Positions 30,406 through 40,285 of a stretch of DNA of 64,000 bases are shown here, in pieces. Position numbers and translations under genes: made by a program. Below the pieces are notes generated by a model. It did no database searches and was not told the DNA's origin. It saw only the letters and a list, made by a program, of their open reading frames with translations. Origin of the DNA: Gracilibacillus kekensis (lineage in GTDB: Bacteria; Bacillota; Bacilli; Bacillales; Amphibacillaceae); the NCBI RefSeq assembly GCF_900143085.1, contig NZ_FRCZ01000002.1, positions 62,001 through 126,000 of the forward strand, in the 5' to 3' direction. How positions within the stretch are numbered: the first letter of the stretch is position 1; each line of letters opens with the position of its first letter.

Positions 30406-31144
30406 CAGAGTTCGCTTCCTTTCTAGCTTCTGCCACACGACTTATTAACACTTCAGTTACATTCGGATGATGTCCTAAGTAATCGGCAAGCAGTAGTTTT
30501 TGGTCTTTTTGAAGCTCAAATTGCTCAATGAACTCTTTTATTCCTTTATCTAATAAACCAGTAAAAAGTAAATAAGGTAAAATAAGAACAGATTTATTAT
30601 CTTTCACTTTTTCTAATAAAAGTGCTTCAAACTTTGGTTCGCTTGCAGCAAGAAAGCACTTCTCTATTTTATTATTTGGGTAATATTCTTTTAGAAGATG
30701 GACAATTCTTTCAGTATCCTCTACAGCAGATCGATCACTACTTCCCCGACCTACAAGGAGCAGATCATATTCTTCTACTTCAGAAGTACAAGTTGAAATA
30801 CGATCGATTAATATTTCTACCATTTTATAGTCAACTTCAATTGCTCGCCCATAAATAAAATCAACATCAGGGTATTTATCTTTTTCTTTATCGATTATAT
30901 TTGGTATGTCCTTTTTAGCATGGCCAGCTGTCAGCAACAAAATTGGCATAATAATTACATTAGTGGCACCTTTTTCAATCACTTTGTGAACGGTTTCTGA
31001 AAGTGTCGGTTCTTGCAACTCCAGGAAACACGTTTCTTGTAAAGGTATATCTACGCCTTTTTTCACTTTATCGATTAACGCATAAGACTCTATCTTTGCC
31101 TTCTGTAATCGACTGCCATGACATATATAGATGACAGCTTCCAT
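30377..31144 (-). CDS. sirB: Sirohydrochlorin ferrochelatase
   Basis: The 255-residue CbiX-family chelatase inserts iron into sirohydrochlorin, the last step of siroheme synthesis. Two tandem CbiX repeats are visible. The N-terminal one holds the metal histidines (ICHGSRLQKA, LLTAGHAKKDIP) and the C-terminal one is degenerate. Siroheme is the cofactor of the NirB encoded upstream. It lies 12 bases after cobA. Confidence 0.9.
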   Translation of the reverse strand: MEAVIYICHGSRLQKAKIESYALIDKVKKGVDIPLQETCFLELQEPTLSETVHKVIEKGATNVIIMPILLLTAGHAKKDIPNIIDKEKDKYPDVDFIYGRAIEVDYKMVEILIDRISTCTSEVEEYDLLLVGRGSSDRSAVEDTERIVHLLKEYYPNNKIEKCFLAASEPKFEALLLEKVKDNKSVLILPYLLFTGLLDKGIKEFIEQFELQKDQKLLLADYLGHHPNVTEVLISRVAEARKEANSDAAMVKRSS

Positions 31145-31156
31145 TTATATCCACTC

Positions 31157-31942
31157 CTAATATGCTTCTAATGCTGAGATTTCAACAGGCTGCTGCTGAT
31201 AACGTTCTTTTAAATATTGTAATTTTTCGCCTACTTTTACTACTTCGCCTACGACAATCATTGCTGGGTTTTTTACTTTGTTTTGTTCTGCTAAATGTAC
31301 TATAGATTGCAGGCTCCCACTAACTACTTTTTGATTTCTAGTCGTTCCTTCCTGAATAATTGCAACAGGAGTTTTTGCAGACTTTCCAGATTTGATAAGT
31401 TTTTCTATTATAAATGGTAAATTACTCATTCCCATATAGATTGCTAATGTGTCCACAGATTTCGCTAAATATTCCCATTTAATATCAGATGGTTCACCAT
31501 TTTTGCAATGTCCTGTTACTACCGCAAAAGAGCGGCCCAATTCACGATGTGTGATTGGAATGTCTGCATAGGCAGGTGCAGCAATTCCAGAAGTGATCCC
31601 TGGCACTACTTCATAGGCAACGCCATTTTTAGCCAAAGCGACTGCTTCCTCTGCACCTCTTCCAAAAACAAAGGGATCTCCACCCTTTAATCGTACAACA
31701 TTTTTACCTTTTTTTCCATATTTAACTAACAAATGATTAATGGTATCTTGCTTCATTAGGTGTAATTTTGGAAGTTTCCCACAGTAAATCAAATCAGCAT
31801 CCCGTTTTGCCTGTTCTAATAATTCTTGGTTTACCAAACGATCATAAAGAATAACTTCCGCTTGTTGGATCGCCTTTAAAGCTTTTACTGTTATTAAATC
31901 CGGATCTCCCGGTCCTGCACCGATCAAATAAACTTTCCCCAT
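31157..31942 (-). CDS. cobA: Uroporphyrinogen-III C-methyltransferase
   Basis: The 261-residue enzyme methylates uroporphyrinogen III twice with S-adenosylmethionine to precorrin-2. It shows VYLIGAGPGDPDLITVKA at the start, VRLKGGDPFVFGRGAEE, and GITSGIAAPAYADIPITHR. With ylnF and sirB it gives a full route to siroheme. Unlike fused CysG, it is a stand-alone methylase. It lies in nirB-nirD-cobA-sirB and has its own ribosome site. Confidence 0.95.
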   Translation of the reverse strand: MGKVYLIGAGPGDPDLITVKALKAIQQAEVILYDRLVNQELLEQAKRDADLIYCGKLPKLHLMKQDTINHLLVKYGKKGKNVVRLKGGDPFVFGRGAEEAVALAKNGVAYEVVPGITSGIAAPAYADIPITHRELGRSFAVVTGHCKNGEPSDIKWEYLAKSVDTLAIYMGMSNLPFIIEKLIKSGKSAKTPVAIIQEGTTRNQKVVSGSLQSIVHLAEQNKVKNPAMIVVGEVVKVGEKLQYLKERYQQQPVEISALEAY

Positions 31943-32013
31943 TTTTATTCCCCACCATTCATGTTTCTTTGTTAGCTCCGAGAGAATATCTTTCTGCCCG
32001 GAGCGTTAGTTCA

Positions 32014-32340
32014 TTATTTTTCCGGAACTTCCACAAATACTTGATTTTCTTCTACAGTTGTCTTGTAAGTCTGCACACAACCTTCATCAGGAGCTTGTAC
32101 GAGACCATCTGTGACATTAATTTTCCAATCGTGTAATGGACAAAAAACATGTTCGCCACTTACCATTCCTTCTGACAAAACACCCCCACGATGGGGACAT
32201 TTGTTTTCAATTGCCTTTACATTGCCATTGGAAAGTCGGAAAACAGCCAATTCTTTGTCATCTATAACGACTGCTTTTCCTAAGCTTACTGGTAAATCAT
32301 CATAATTAGCTATGAATATCTTGCGTACGATCTGTTCCAT
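32014..32340 (-). CDS. nirD: Assimilatory nitrite reductase small subunit
   Basis: The 108-residue Rieske-type protein partners NirB (NasE in B. subtilis). CPHRGG and CPLHDWKI provide the C-x-H and C-x2-H pattern, so a [2Fe-2S] Rieske centre is likely retained. I use ATG 32340, with GGGGG eight bases upstream. The upstream ATG at 32355 sits on the ribosome site. It starts 18 bases after nirB. Confidence 0.93.
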   Translation of the reverse strand: MEQIVRKIFIANYDDLPVSLGKAVVIDDKELAVFRLSNGNVKAIENKCPHRGGVLSEGMVSGEHVFCPLHDWKINVTDGLVQAPDEGCVQTYKTTVEENQVFVEVPEK

Positions 32341-32358
32341 AAACGTTTCCCCCATCCT

Positions 32359-34758
32359 TTATTTCGCTGTTACTTTTTGGTAAAGATCTTTAAGCGTTGT
32401 TTCACTCTCTAACACTTCGTTCCAAGGTTCTTTATAGACACCTAACGCTTCATCCATACGAACATTTAATTCTTTACGTAATTGATCATCATTAACAACT
32501 TCTTTTACGTGTTCGATGCCTACACGTTCTAAATAATGAGAGGATCTTTCTAGGTATCTAGCATTCTCGCGATAATATTGTAAAAATGCAGCGGTATATT
32601 CCAATACTTCTTGCTGTGATTTGACTTTGACTAATAGTTCTGCTTTACGTAATTCGGTACCACCATTACCACCAACATACACTTCCCAGACACCATCTAA
32701 CCCTACAATACCTACATCTTTTATACCGCCTTCTGCACAGTTACGCGGACAAGCAGATACCCCCATTTTCACTTTGTGAGGCGTATTTAACCCTTCAAAT
32801 TTCTTCTCTAATTGAATTCCCATCCCTGTAGAATCCTGTGTTCCGAACCTGCAAAATTCTGCACCTACACATGTTTTCACCGTTCTCACAGATTTACCAT
32901 ATGCATACCCTGAAGGCATCCCTAAGTCCTTCCACACGTCAGGTAAATCTTCTTTTTTCACACCTAATAAGTCAATTCTTTGCCCACCAGTTAATTTAAT
33001 CATTCCCACATCGTACTTTTCCGCTACATCTGCAATCGTTCGTAAATCTTTGGCATTGGTTACCCCACCATACATTCTGGGAACTACAGAATAAGTACCA
33101 TCTTTTTGAATATTAGCGTGAAGACGTTCATTGACAAAACGTGATTCTCTTTCATCTTCATGTTCCTTCGGATAAACCATGCCTAAATAATAATTAAGTG
33201 CTGGTTTACACTTGGAACATCCTTCTTCCGTTTTCCATTCCAGTACATTCATAACTTCTTTCGTGTGTGTCAAACCTTTCTCTTTTATTTCAGCTATCAC
33301 TTCATCACGTGATAAATCGGTACAAGCACAAACGGTCTCTTTTGTATCTGCTTCATACTCATCACCAAGCGTGTCTGTCAATAAATCAGATACTAAATTT
33401 TTACAAGTACCACATGACCTGGAAGCATTAGTAGCTCCTTTCACCTCTTCTACAGAGGTTAATCCATCAGATTTGATCGCACTTACAATCGCACCTTTGG
33501 ATACGCCATTACAGCCACAGATAATTTCATCATCACTCATCGACGCAACAATGCTTTCCCCATCGTCTGCTGCTGATTGACTTTCCAGATAATCCTCAAC
33601 ATTCGCACCTTTTTTGATAAGACTAAGTAATTTCGTGCCTTCTTTTGTATTACCAAATAATACAGCGCCTTTCAATTTATCGTCCTGTACAAGAATTTTT
33701 TTGTAAGTATTTTGCCATTCATCAAATACTTTTATTGATTTTGTCTCTGCTGTTTCATTAATTAAGCCCGTTGAAAAAACATCCACACCTGAAACCTTCA
33801 ATTGAGTAGATAATACAGATCCTTTGTAACCTTGATGGTTCATACCACAAATATGTTTGGCTAATGCTTGACCTTGCTCATACAAAGGTGCAACTAACCC
33901 ATAAACCATTTGATCATGTTCCGCACATTCTCCAACTGAGTATATGTTCGGTACATTTGTTTCCATGTGATCGTTTACGACAATACCACGATTTACTTCA
34001 ATGCCTGATTCCTGAGCTAATGCTACATTCGGTTTAATCCCAACAGCCATTACCACTAAATCTGCCGGAATCCAGCCACCATCTTTGAATTTCAAACCTG
34101 TCACACGTTTTTTACCAGTTATTTCAGCAGTTTGTTTCTCTAATAAAAAATTCATTCCTTGAGACTCTAATTCCTTTTTTAGTAGTTCACCAGCTGGTTG
34201 GTCTAGCTGACGCTCCATTAAATAATCTGCAATATGAATAACATCTACTTCCATTCCGAGATTCAATAATCCTCGAGCTGCCTCTAAACCTAGTAACCCT
34301 CCACCAATTACAGCTGCTCTTTTATAATTTTTAGAAGCATCAATCATTTTCTCGCAGTCTTCTATATCACGAAATGCTGTTACTCCTTCTTTATCCGCTC
34401 CTAGTAACGGAAGCATAAACGGATTGGAACCAGTGGCAATGATCAAATAATCATATGGCGTTTCTTTTCCTTTATCGGTATAAACGACTTGTTGATCTTT
34501 ATCTATTTTTGTTACTGTTTCTCCTGGATATAGCAAAATGTCATTATCTTCATACCATTGCCATTCATTTAACGTTATATCTTTTAATTCTGTATCACCC
34601 TGTAATACTTTCGATAATTGAATTCGATTATAGTTCGGATATGGTTCCTTCCCAAACACGGTAATCTCGAATTGATCCGGTAATAACTTGATTATTTCCT
34701 CGATCGTCCGGATACCAGCCATACCATTTCCTATTAATACAAGTTTTTTCTTATCCAT
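32359..34758 (-). CDS. nirB: Assimilatory nitrite reductase large subunit
   Basis: The 799-residue NAD(P)H nitrite reductase reduces nitrite to ammonium in the cytosol. Domains in order are an FAD/NAD oxidoreductase (GNGMAGIRT; GGGLLGLEAARGLL near 160), two BFD-like [2Fe-2S] domains (CGCNGVSKG with SCGTCK; CACTDLS with GCSKC), a sulfite-reductase ferredoxin-like half domain, and the siroheme/[4Fe-4S] domain with TCVGAEFC and CPRNC. The B. subtilis name is NasD. It is divergent from nasB, its paralogue, across a region with two TnrA-type boxes. Confidence 0.97.
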   Translation of the reverse strand: MDKKKLVLIGNGMAGIRTIEEIIKLLPDQFEITVFGKEPYPNYNRIQLSKVLQGDTELKDITLNEWQWYEDNDILLYPGETVTKIDKDQQVVYTDKGKETPYDYLIIATGSNPFMLPLLGADKEGVTAFRDIEDCEKMIDASKNYKRAAVIGGGLLGLEAARGLLNLGMEVDVIHIADYLMERQLDQPAGELLKKELESQGMNFLLEKQTAEITGKKRVTGLKFKDGGWIPADLVVMAVGIKPNVALAQESGIEVNRGIVVNDHMETNVPNIYSVGECAEHDQMVYGLVAPLYEQGQALAKHICGMNHQGYKGSVLSTQLKVSGVDVFSTGLINETAETKSIKVFDEWQNTYKKILVQDDKLKGAVLFGNTKEGTKLLSLIKKGANVEDYLESQSAADDGESIVASMSDDEIICGCNGVSKGAIVSAIKSDGLTSVEEVKGATNASRSCGTCKNLVSDLLTDTLGDEYEADTKETVCACTDLSRDEVIAEIKEKGLTHTKEVMNVLEWKTEEGCSKCKPALNYYLGMVYPKEHEDERESRFVNERLHANIQKDGTYSVVPRMYGGVTNAKDLRTIADVAEKYDVGMIKLTGGQRIDLLGVKKEDLPDVWKDLGMPSGYAYGKSVRTVKTCVGAEFCRFGTQDSTGMGIQLEKKFEGLNTPHKVKMGVSACPRNCAEGGIKDVGIVGLDGVWEVYVGGNGGTELRKAELLVKVKSQQEVLEYTAAFLQYYRENARYLERSSHYLERVGIEHVKEVVNDDQLRKELNVRMDEALGVYKEPWNEVLESETTLKDLYQKVTAK

Positions 34759-34835
34759 TTTTAGTCCCCCAATATCATTTGGAAAATTTAACTTGTATTC
34801 ATCGTACCTATCAAAAAGTAATCTTGCTATCGACT

Positions 34836-34852
34836 TGTCAGCTTATCTGACA
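34836..34852 (-). promoter_or_regulatory. TnrA/GlnR box for nirB
   Basis: TGTCAGCTTATCTGACA matches TGTNA-N7-TNACA exactly. The centre is about 50 bases upstream of the expected start implied by the minus-strand -10-like TACGAT (34801-34806). That distance is typical of TnrA activation. Confidence 0.88.
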
Positions 34853-34892
34853 CGCTTTTTGGAGCATCTAAAATACACCTTTAAAGAAATAA

Positions 34893-34909
34893 CGTTATAT
34901 TATCTGACA
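34893..34909 (+). promoter_or_regulatory. TnrA/GlnR-like box for nasB
   Basis: CGTTATATTATCTGACA differs from TGTNA-N7-TNACA only at its first base. With the -10-like CATGAT at 34935-34940 the box centre is near -46. It is 57 bp from the nirB-side box, so each divergent promoter can have its own site. Confidence 0.7.
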
Positions 34910-34995
34910 TGATCACGGACAAAAATAGTTGGATCATGATAGTCTTCGAGATGATAACGAACGAAAGATCAGTGTCATTAGGAGGTATTATAAAA

Positions 34996-37323
34996 ATGAA
35001 TAAAAAAAGACTTGTCGTGATCGGAAACGGGATGGCAGGCTTAAAAACGATTGAATATTTGTTAAGAGAAAATTCATCTTTATATAATATTACAATCTTC
35101 GGATCTGAACCCTATACCAACTATAGCCGGATCATGTTGTCTTCTGTTTTACAGGGTAATGTTTCGTTTGAAGATATTACAATACACGATTGGCAGTGGT
35201 ATAAGGATCATCAAATAAAACTGTTCACAAACGAAACGGTTCTATCTATAGAAAGAAATAAAAAATTAATCATAACGGACAAAGAGAGAACCGTACCTTA
35301 TGATCACTTAATTATTGCGACAGGCTCTAACCCGTTTATCTTACCTGTTCCAGGAATCGATAAAAAAGGGGTTATGTCTTTCAGGACGATTGATGATTGT
35401 AAGGAAATGATCGATGTATCGAAACAGCATAAGAAGGCTGCAGTAATTGGTGGTGGTTTATTAGGACTCGAAGCAGCAAGAGGTTTATTAAATTTAGGCA
35501 TGGATGTTAACGTCATTCATTTATCCAACCAGCTAATGAATCATCAATTAGATCAGACAGCAGGTTCTATGTTAAAGCATTCGTTAGAAGAACAAGGCAT
35601 GCGTTTTATATTTGAAAAAGAAACAGCTGAGATTTTAGGAACGGATCGTGTTGAAGGTTTACGTTTTTTAGATGGAACAAGACTTGAAACTGATTTAGTG
35701 GTGATGGCAGTTGGAATAAGGCCTAATATTTCATTAGCAGATCAAGCTAAATTAGAAACGAATAAAGGGATTATCGTAAATAATGTTTTACAAACAAATG
35801 ATCCAGATATCTTTGCCGTAGGTGAATGCGCCGAACATAAAGGAGCAGTTTACGGTCTCGTTAAACCGCTGTATGACCAGGCAGAAATACTTGCAAAACA
35901 TTTAACGAATCAACAAGTTACTTATCAAGGTTCTACAATATACACACAATTAAAGATATCAGGAATTGATCTGTTTTCTGTCGGTCAAATTAATGAAACA
36001 GAGACCACAAAAGCAATCTATACGTATGACTCGATAGCGGATAGCTATAAAAAAGTATTATTTGAAAACGATAAAGCCATTGGTGCTGTGTTATTTGGTG
36101 ATACATCGATGGGGTCAATCTTGCTTGATCACATTCAGAAAAAGAAATTTATACCTAACAATAAAAAAACTACTTTACTACAAGCCGTTAAAATTGAAGA
36201 ATCATATGCGGCAACATTACCTAAAAATGAAAATATTTGCACATGTAACAATGTTTCAAAGGGATGCATTATCGAACAAGTACTTGCAGAAGACTTATCA
36301 ACAGTTAACGATGTCAAAAAATCCACTAAAGCATCTAGTTCATGTGGTGGATGTAAACCAGTAGTCCAAGAACTACTCGACTATATCAACAGTGACTTTT
36401 TTGATGAGAAGGTAAAAGATAAGCGATTTTGCAATTGTACAACACTCTCTGAAGATGAAATAGTTCGAGAAATACAGGAACAGAAATTAACGAATCTTGA
36501 CATGGTTTTCAACTCTTTAAACTGGAAAAACCTTAACGGATGTGAAACGTGTATTCCAGCTCTACATTATTATTTGGACATGATTTATCCAGAATATCAA
36601 CAAAACGATTACTTCTTTTATCTCGATCCACAGACAAATGCATGGTTAGAAACAGATGGCACCTATAGCGTGACGCCTCAATTATATGGTGGTAAAGCAA
36701 CTAGTAGTCAATTACGTAAAATAGAGGCGGTTTTGCGTAAATATTCCTTGCCTAGCTTAACCATAACTGAAGATCAACGATTAAAAATAACTGGTATTCA
36801 CGAAAAGAACTTAATCTCCATTTGTAGTGACCTCAATATGAGATTACATTCACCAGAAAACCATGTATTGAAAAAGGTGCAAATAATCGGAACTACTCCC
36901 CAAATCGGTAACGAAATCGAGAATATAGCTTATCAAATTGAAAAACAAACAGAGTTTTTAACAATGGCTAGCAATCTTAAAGTGAAACTTTTCACTAATA
37001 AAGCTCTCTTGTTAGAGCATTATTTTGATCTAGCACTAATAAAGGAAAATGCGGGCTGGGAGTTAATTGTACAGGAAAACAGTAAACAATCATTATTAGC
37101 TATTGCTAAAACAAATCATGAAATCATCTATCTGACCCTTTCATTCCTTCAATATTACCGGCAATCCGCCAATTTTAACGAGAAAGTCGGAACGTGGCTG
37201 GAAAGAGCAGGAATGGTTCATGTTCGTGAAGTGTTATTTGATCAAGAGAATCAAACGATGTTGCTGCAAAATCTCCATAATGATCAAAGTGATCGCACAA
37301 AAACCTTTGTTTCAACGTTGTAA
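34996..37323 (+). CDS. nasB: Assimilatory nitrate reductase electron-transfer subunit
   Basis: The 775-residue protein passes electrons from NADH to NasC. It has the same order as NirB: an FAD/NAD oxidoreductase (GNGMAGLKT, GGGLLGLEAARGLL) and two BFD [2Fe-2S] domains (CTCNNVSKG with SCGGCK; FCNCTTLS with GCETC). The tail still resembles the nitrite reductase ferredoxin-like half domain (TDGTYSVTPQLYGG) but lacks the siroheme cysteine motifs. ATG 34996 is chosen because AGGAGGT lies 11 bases upstream. nasC follows after 17 bases. Confidence 0.93.
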   Translation: MNKKRLVVIGNGMAGLKTIEYLLRENSSLYNITIFGSEPYTNYSRIMLSSVLQGNVSFEDITIHDWQWYKDHQIKLFTNETVLSIERNKKLIITDKERTVPYDHLIIATGSNPFILPVPGIDKKGVMSFRTIDDCKEMIDVSKQHKKAAVIGGGLLGLEAARGLLNLGMDVNVIHLSNQLMNHQLDQTAGSMLKHSLEEQGMRFIFEKETAEILGTDRVEGLRFLDGTRLETDLVVMAVGIRPNISLADQAKLETNKGIIVNNVLQTNDPDIFAVGECAEHKGAVYGLVKPLYDQAEILAKHLTNQQVTYQGSTIYTQLKISGIDLFSVGQINETETTKAIYTYDSIADSYKKVLFENDKAIGAVLFGDTSMGSILLDHIQKKKFIPNNKKTTLLQAVKIEESYAATLPKNENICTCNNVSKGCIIEQVLAEDLSTVNDVKKSTKASSSCGGCKPVVQELLDYINSDFFDEKVKDKRFCNCTTLSEDEIVREIQEQKLTNLDMVFNSLNWKNLNGCETCIPALHYYLDMIYPEYQQNDYFFYLDPQTNAWLETDGTYSVTPQLYGGKATSSQLRKIEAVLRKYSLPSLTITEDQRLKITGIHEKNLISICSDLNMRLHSPENHVLKKVQIIGTTPQIGNEIENIAYQIEKQTEFLTMASNLKVKLFTNKALLLEHYFDLALIKENAGWELIVQENSKQSLLAIAKTNHEIIYLTLSFLQYYRQSANFNEKVGTWLERAGMVHVREVLFDQENQTMLLQNLHNDQSDRTKTFVSTL

Positions 37324-37340
37324 GAAAGGATGTCTAGAAA

Positions 37341-39473
37341 ATGACAGAACTAATGCTTAAATATTTCCGGGATAAACAACAAAAAGTACAATCCGAAAAA
37401 ATATATGACACACAATGCCCATATTGCAGCATGCAGTGCAAAATGCAATTGATTGAACAACGTGTTATATCAAGAAAAAAACATAAAACGGTCGGTAAAG
37501 ATAATCCCACTTCTGAAGGACGCCTTTGTGTAAAAGGAATGAACGCCCATCAACACGCACTTCACACGGATCGAATTAAACAGCCTTTGCGAAAAGTAAA
37601 TGGTGAATTTAAACCAATATCTTGGGAAGAAGCGTATCAGCTTATCGTTGAACGTTACCAAGAAATAAAAAGGATCGATGGTAAAGATGCTTTATCTGTA
37701 TATGGTAGTGCCTCGATAACAAATGAAGAAGCTTATTTACTCGGTAAATTTGCTAGAGTTGGCTTGCAAACTCGACATATTGACTACAATGGCAGATTAT
37801 GTATGGCCTCTGCTGCCACAGGTGCTAACCTCACATTTGGCATGGACAGAGGCTTTACAAATACATTAGGAGAAATTCCACATACACGTTGCATTATATT
37901 AGCCGGAACTAATATCGCAGAATGCCAGCCAACGATTATGCCTTATTTTGAAAAAGCCAAAGAAAATGGTGCCTATATTATTGCAATCGACCCACGAGAA
38001 ACAAGTACTACAAATCTAGCTGATTTACATTTAAAAAACAAACCAGGCACAGATGTTGCCTTAGCAAGTGGGATTCTAAAAATCTTAATTGATTTAGACT
38101 TAGTCGATCACAAATTTATTCAGCAGCGCACGGAACATTTTGAGGACGTTAAGAAATATATACAATCGGTAAATCTTGATACGATCGCAACGGATACCGG
38201 CATATCGTTAGATGATTTATATCAAACAGCTCTTGTGTTTGGTCGTGAATCAAGTGGCATGATTTTTACCGCACGAGGAGTAGAACAACAAATAAATGGT
38301 ACAGACACGGTAAGGAGCTTCTTAAATCTATTATTAGTCACCGGAAAAATCGGAAAAAAATATTCTGGATATGGTGCCATTACTGGGCAAGGAAATGGTC
38401 AAGGAGCTAGAGAACATGGTCAGAAAGCAGATCAACTGCCAGGTTATCGCTCGATTGAAAAGGAAGAAGACCGAAAATACATCGCTAAGGTCTGGGGGAT
38501 AGAAGAACAGACTCTTCCAAGAAAAGGTGTTTCTGCCTATGAAATGTTCGAAAAAATAATAGATGGCGAGATTACTAGTATGTTTGTAATGTGTTCAAAT
38601 CCGATTGTTTCCAATCCCAATGCAAACCTCATTCAAAAAGCATTAAAAAAATTAAAGTTTTTAGTTGTAGTCGATTTATTTTTATCGGAAACAGCTAAAT
38701 TAGCTGACCTTGTACTCCCTACTACTTCGTATCTAGAGGATGAAGGTACCTTAACAAATGTAGAAGGACGAGTAATGTTACGTGAAGCTAGTTATCCTAT
38801 CCAGGGAGAAGCCAAACATGATTGGGAAATTTTATGTGATATTGCACGGTTACTTGGAAAAGGATCATTTTTTAATTTCAAGAATGCTGAGGAAATATTT
38901 GAAGAACTGCGAATCGCAAGTAAAGGTGGAAAAGCGGACTATTCTGGAATAACTTATGACCGTATTCGCAAAAAACAAGGGATCCTATGGCCCTGTACTA
39001 ACTGCAATACGGCTGGTACAGAGAGATTATTTGAAACAAATTTTGCTCATGAGAATGGAAAAGCAAAAATGGCAGTTATTCCGATCTCAGACACAAAAAA
39101 ACCGAGTATTAACAACGAATTCCCCTTATATTTAACGACTGGAAGAGTGATGTCCCACTATTTAACTGGGGAACAAACTCGAAAAAGTCCTTCCTTGGCA
39201 GCAAGAAACTTTGAAGCTTTTTTAGAAATACATCCAGATACCGCTGAGTTATATGGAATTAAACCAGACTCTCTCGTTCGAGTCACATCTAAAAAGGGGT
39301 GGATTATCGTTCGGAGTAAATGGTCTACATCGATTAGGAGAGACACCGTTTTTGTACCGTTTCATTGGACAGAAAAACAAAATGTGAATCGATTAGTTGA
39401 CGATACCCTTGATCCTTATTGTCGAATGCCCGGTTTTAAAATGAGCACCGTACGAATAAGCCCAATTAACTAA
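37341..39473 (+). CDS. nasC: Assimilatory nitrate reductase catalytic subunit
   Basis: The 710-residue molybdopterin oxidoreductase reduces nitrate to nitrite. The N-terminal [4Fe-4S] site is CPYCSMQCK followed about 30 residues later by LCVKG. Molybdopterin domains follow (YGSASITNEEAYLLGKFAR; ITGQGNGQGAREHGQKADQ). The C-terminal dinucleotide-binding domain contains LTTGRVMSHYLTGEQTR. The C-terminal BFD domain of Klebsiella-type NasA is absent, as in B. subtilis NasC, which relies on NasB. It is co-transcribed with nasB. Confidence 0.95.
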   Translation: MTELMLKYFRDKQQKVQSEKIYDTQCPYCSMQCKMQLIEQRVISRKKHKTVGKDNPTSEGRLCVKGMNAHQHALHTDRIKQPLRKVNGEFKPISWEEAYQLIVERYQEIKRIDGKDALSVYGSASITNEEAYLLGKFARVGLQTRHIDYNGRLCMASAATGANLTFGMDRGFTNTLGEIPHTRCIILAGTNIAECQPTIMPYFEKAKENGAYIIAIDPRETSTTNLADLHLKNKPGTDVALASGILKILIDLDLVDHKFIQQRTEHFEDVKKYIQSVNLDTIATDTGISLDDLYQTALVFGRESSGMIFTARGVEQQINGTDTVRSFLNLLLVTGKIGKKYSGYGAITGQGNGQGAREHGQKADQLPGYRSIEKEEDRKYIAKVWGIEEQTLPRKGVSAYEMFEKIIDGEITSMFVMCSNPIVSNPNANLIQKALKKLKFLVVVDLFLSETAKLADLVLPTTSYLEDEGTLTNVEGRVMLREASYPIQGEAKHDWEILCDIARLLGKGSFFNFKNAEEIFEELRIASKGGKADYSGITYDRIRKKQGILWPCTNCNTAGTERLFETNFAHENGKAKMAVIPISDTKKPSINNEFPLYLTTGRVMSHYLTGEQTRKSPSLAARNFEAFLEIHPDTAELYGIKPDSLVRVTSKKGWIIVRSKWSTSIRRDTVFVPFHWTEKQNVNRLVDDTLDPYCRMPGFKMSTVRISPIN

Positions 39474-39513
39474 TCAACCAACCTAAAAAGTATTTCCTAT
39501 TCGCAAAAGTAGG

Positions 39514-40023
39514 GTTATGCGACATATCTCTTGTGGTAATTATTAGATGTGAGAACTGCGTAACAACCGCTTCGGCTTGTCGGCTTCCCTTTCCGCGGGT
39601 TTTTCTCCTCAGCTAACTTTTTAAGCAAAGGGCGCTTAAAAAGTGGATCTTCGGAAAAAAACATCCCGCAGGAGTGAAAGCCGACGCCTGCGCTTTTTAA
39701 TGCACTACAACTCAAGCAAGAATAATCCTGTTGATTTTATTAAATTTTGACTATGAATAGCTTTTCAATATTAGCAAAATAAGCTCATAGTTATAGCAAT
39801 TCAAAATGCTAGCACTTGCAATCTTTGTAGAACTTCATTCAGCGTAGGCGGCCACTTCCACTCCTGTGGGATCATTTTCCATGAAGATCCACTTTTCCAT
39901 GCGGTTTTTGCTTGGAAAAGTTAGCTGAATGGAAAACCCCAAGGAAAGGGAAGTGGGCAAGCCGAAGCGGTTACCACGCTCATATAACCTTTCAAAATTA
40001 CCACCAGAGTTATGTCGCATAAT
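39514..40023 (+). mobile_element. MITE-like paired-hairpin element, copy D
   Basis: The best-preserved pair of ends is here: TTATGCGACATATCTCTTG then TGGTAATTATTAGATG on the left, and on the reversed right end TTATGCGACATAACTCTGG then TGGTAATTTTGAAAGG. The L-arm is at 39568-39705 and the inverted R-arm at 39843-39972, same orientation as copy C. It separates nasBC from narK. No open frame of substance is present. Confidence 0.9.
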
Positions 40024-40202
40024 CTTACTTTTATTCAGTAAATAATTGTTTAATCTTAATAGACAATAAATATTTTGTTACAAAAATTAGAATGTATCTA
40101 ATGAGTGATCAGTTACGGACGGTTAAGTTATTTTCAAGAAAAGGTTAGGTTAGATCCAGCAACCTATTCCATTAATATTAAAGAAGCTGATCAGACATTC
40201 TA

Positions 40203-40253
40203 TGTAAGATTATATTACTGTTTCGTTGTTTCATAACCTTATCTTCTTATAAT
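40203..40253 (+). promoter_or_regulatory. narK promoter with TnrA-like box
   Basis: TGTAAGATTATATTACT (40203-40219) matches TGTNA-N7-TNACA except for the last base. A consensus -10 TATAAT lies at 40248-40253, with no good -35, so an activator is expected. The box centre is about -49 from the predicted start near 40260. Confidence 0.78.
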
Positions 40254-40285
40254 GAAGTTATCAACACTAAATGGAGGTACTTGAA

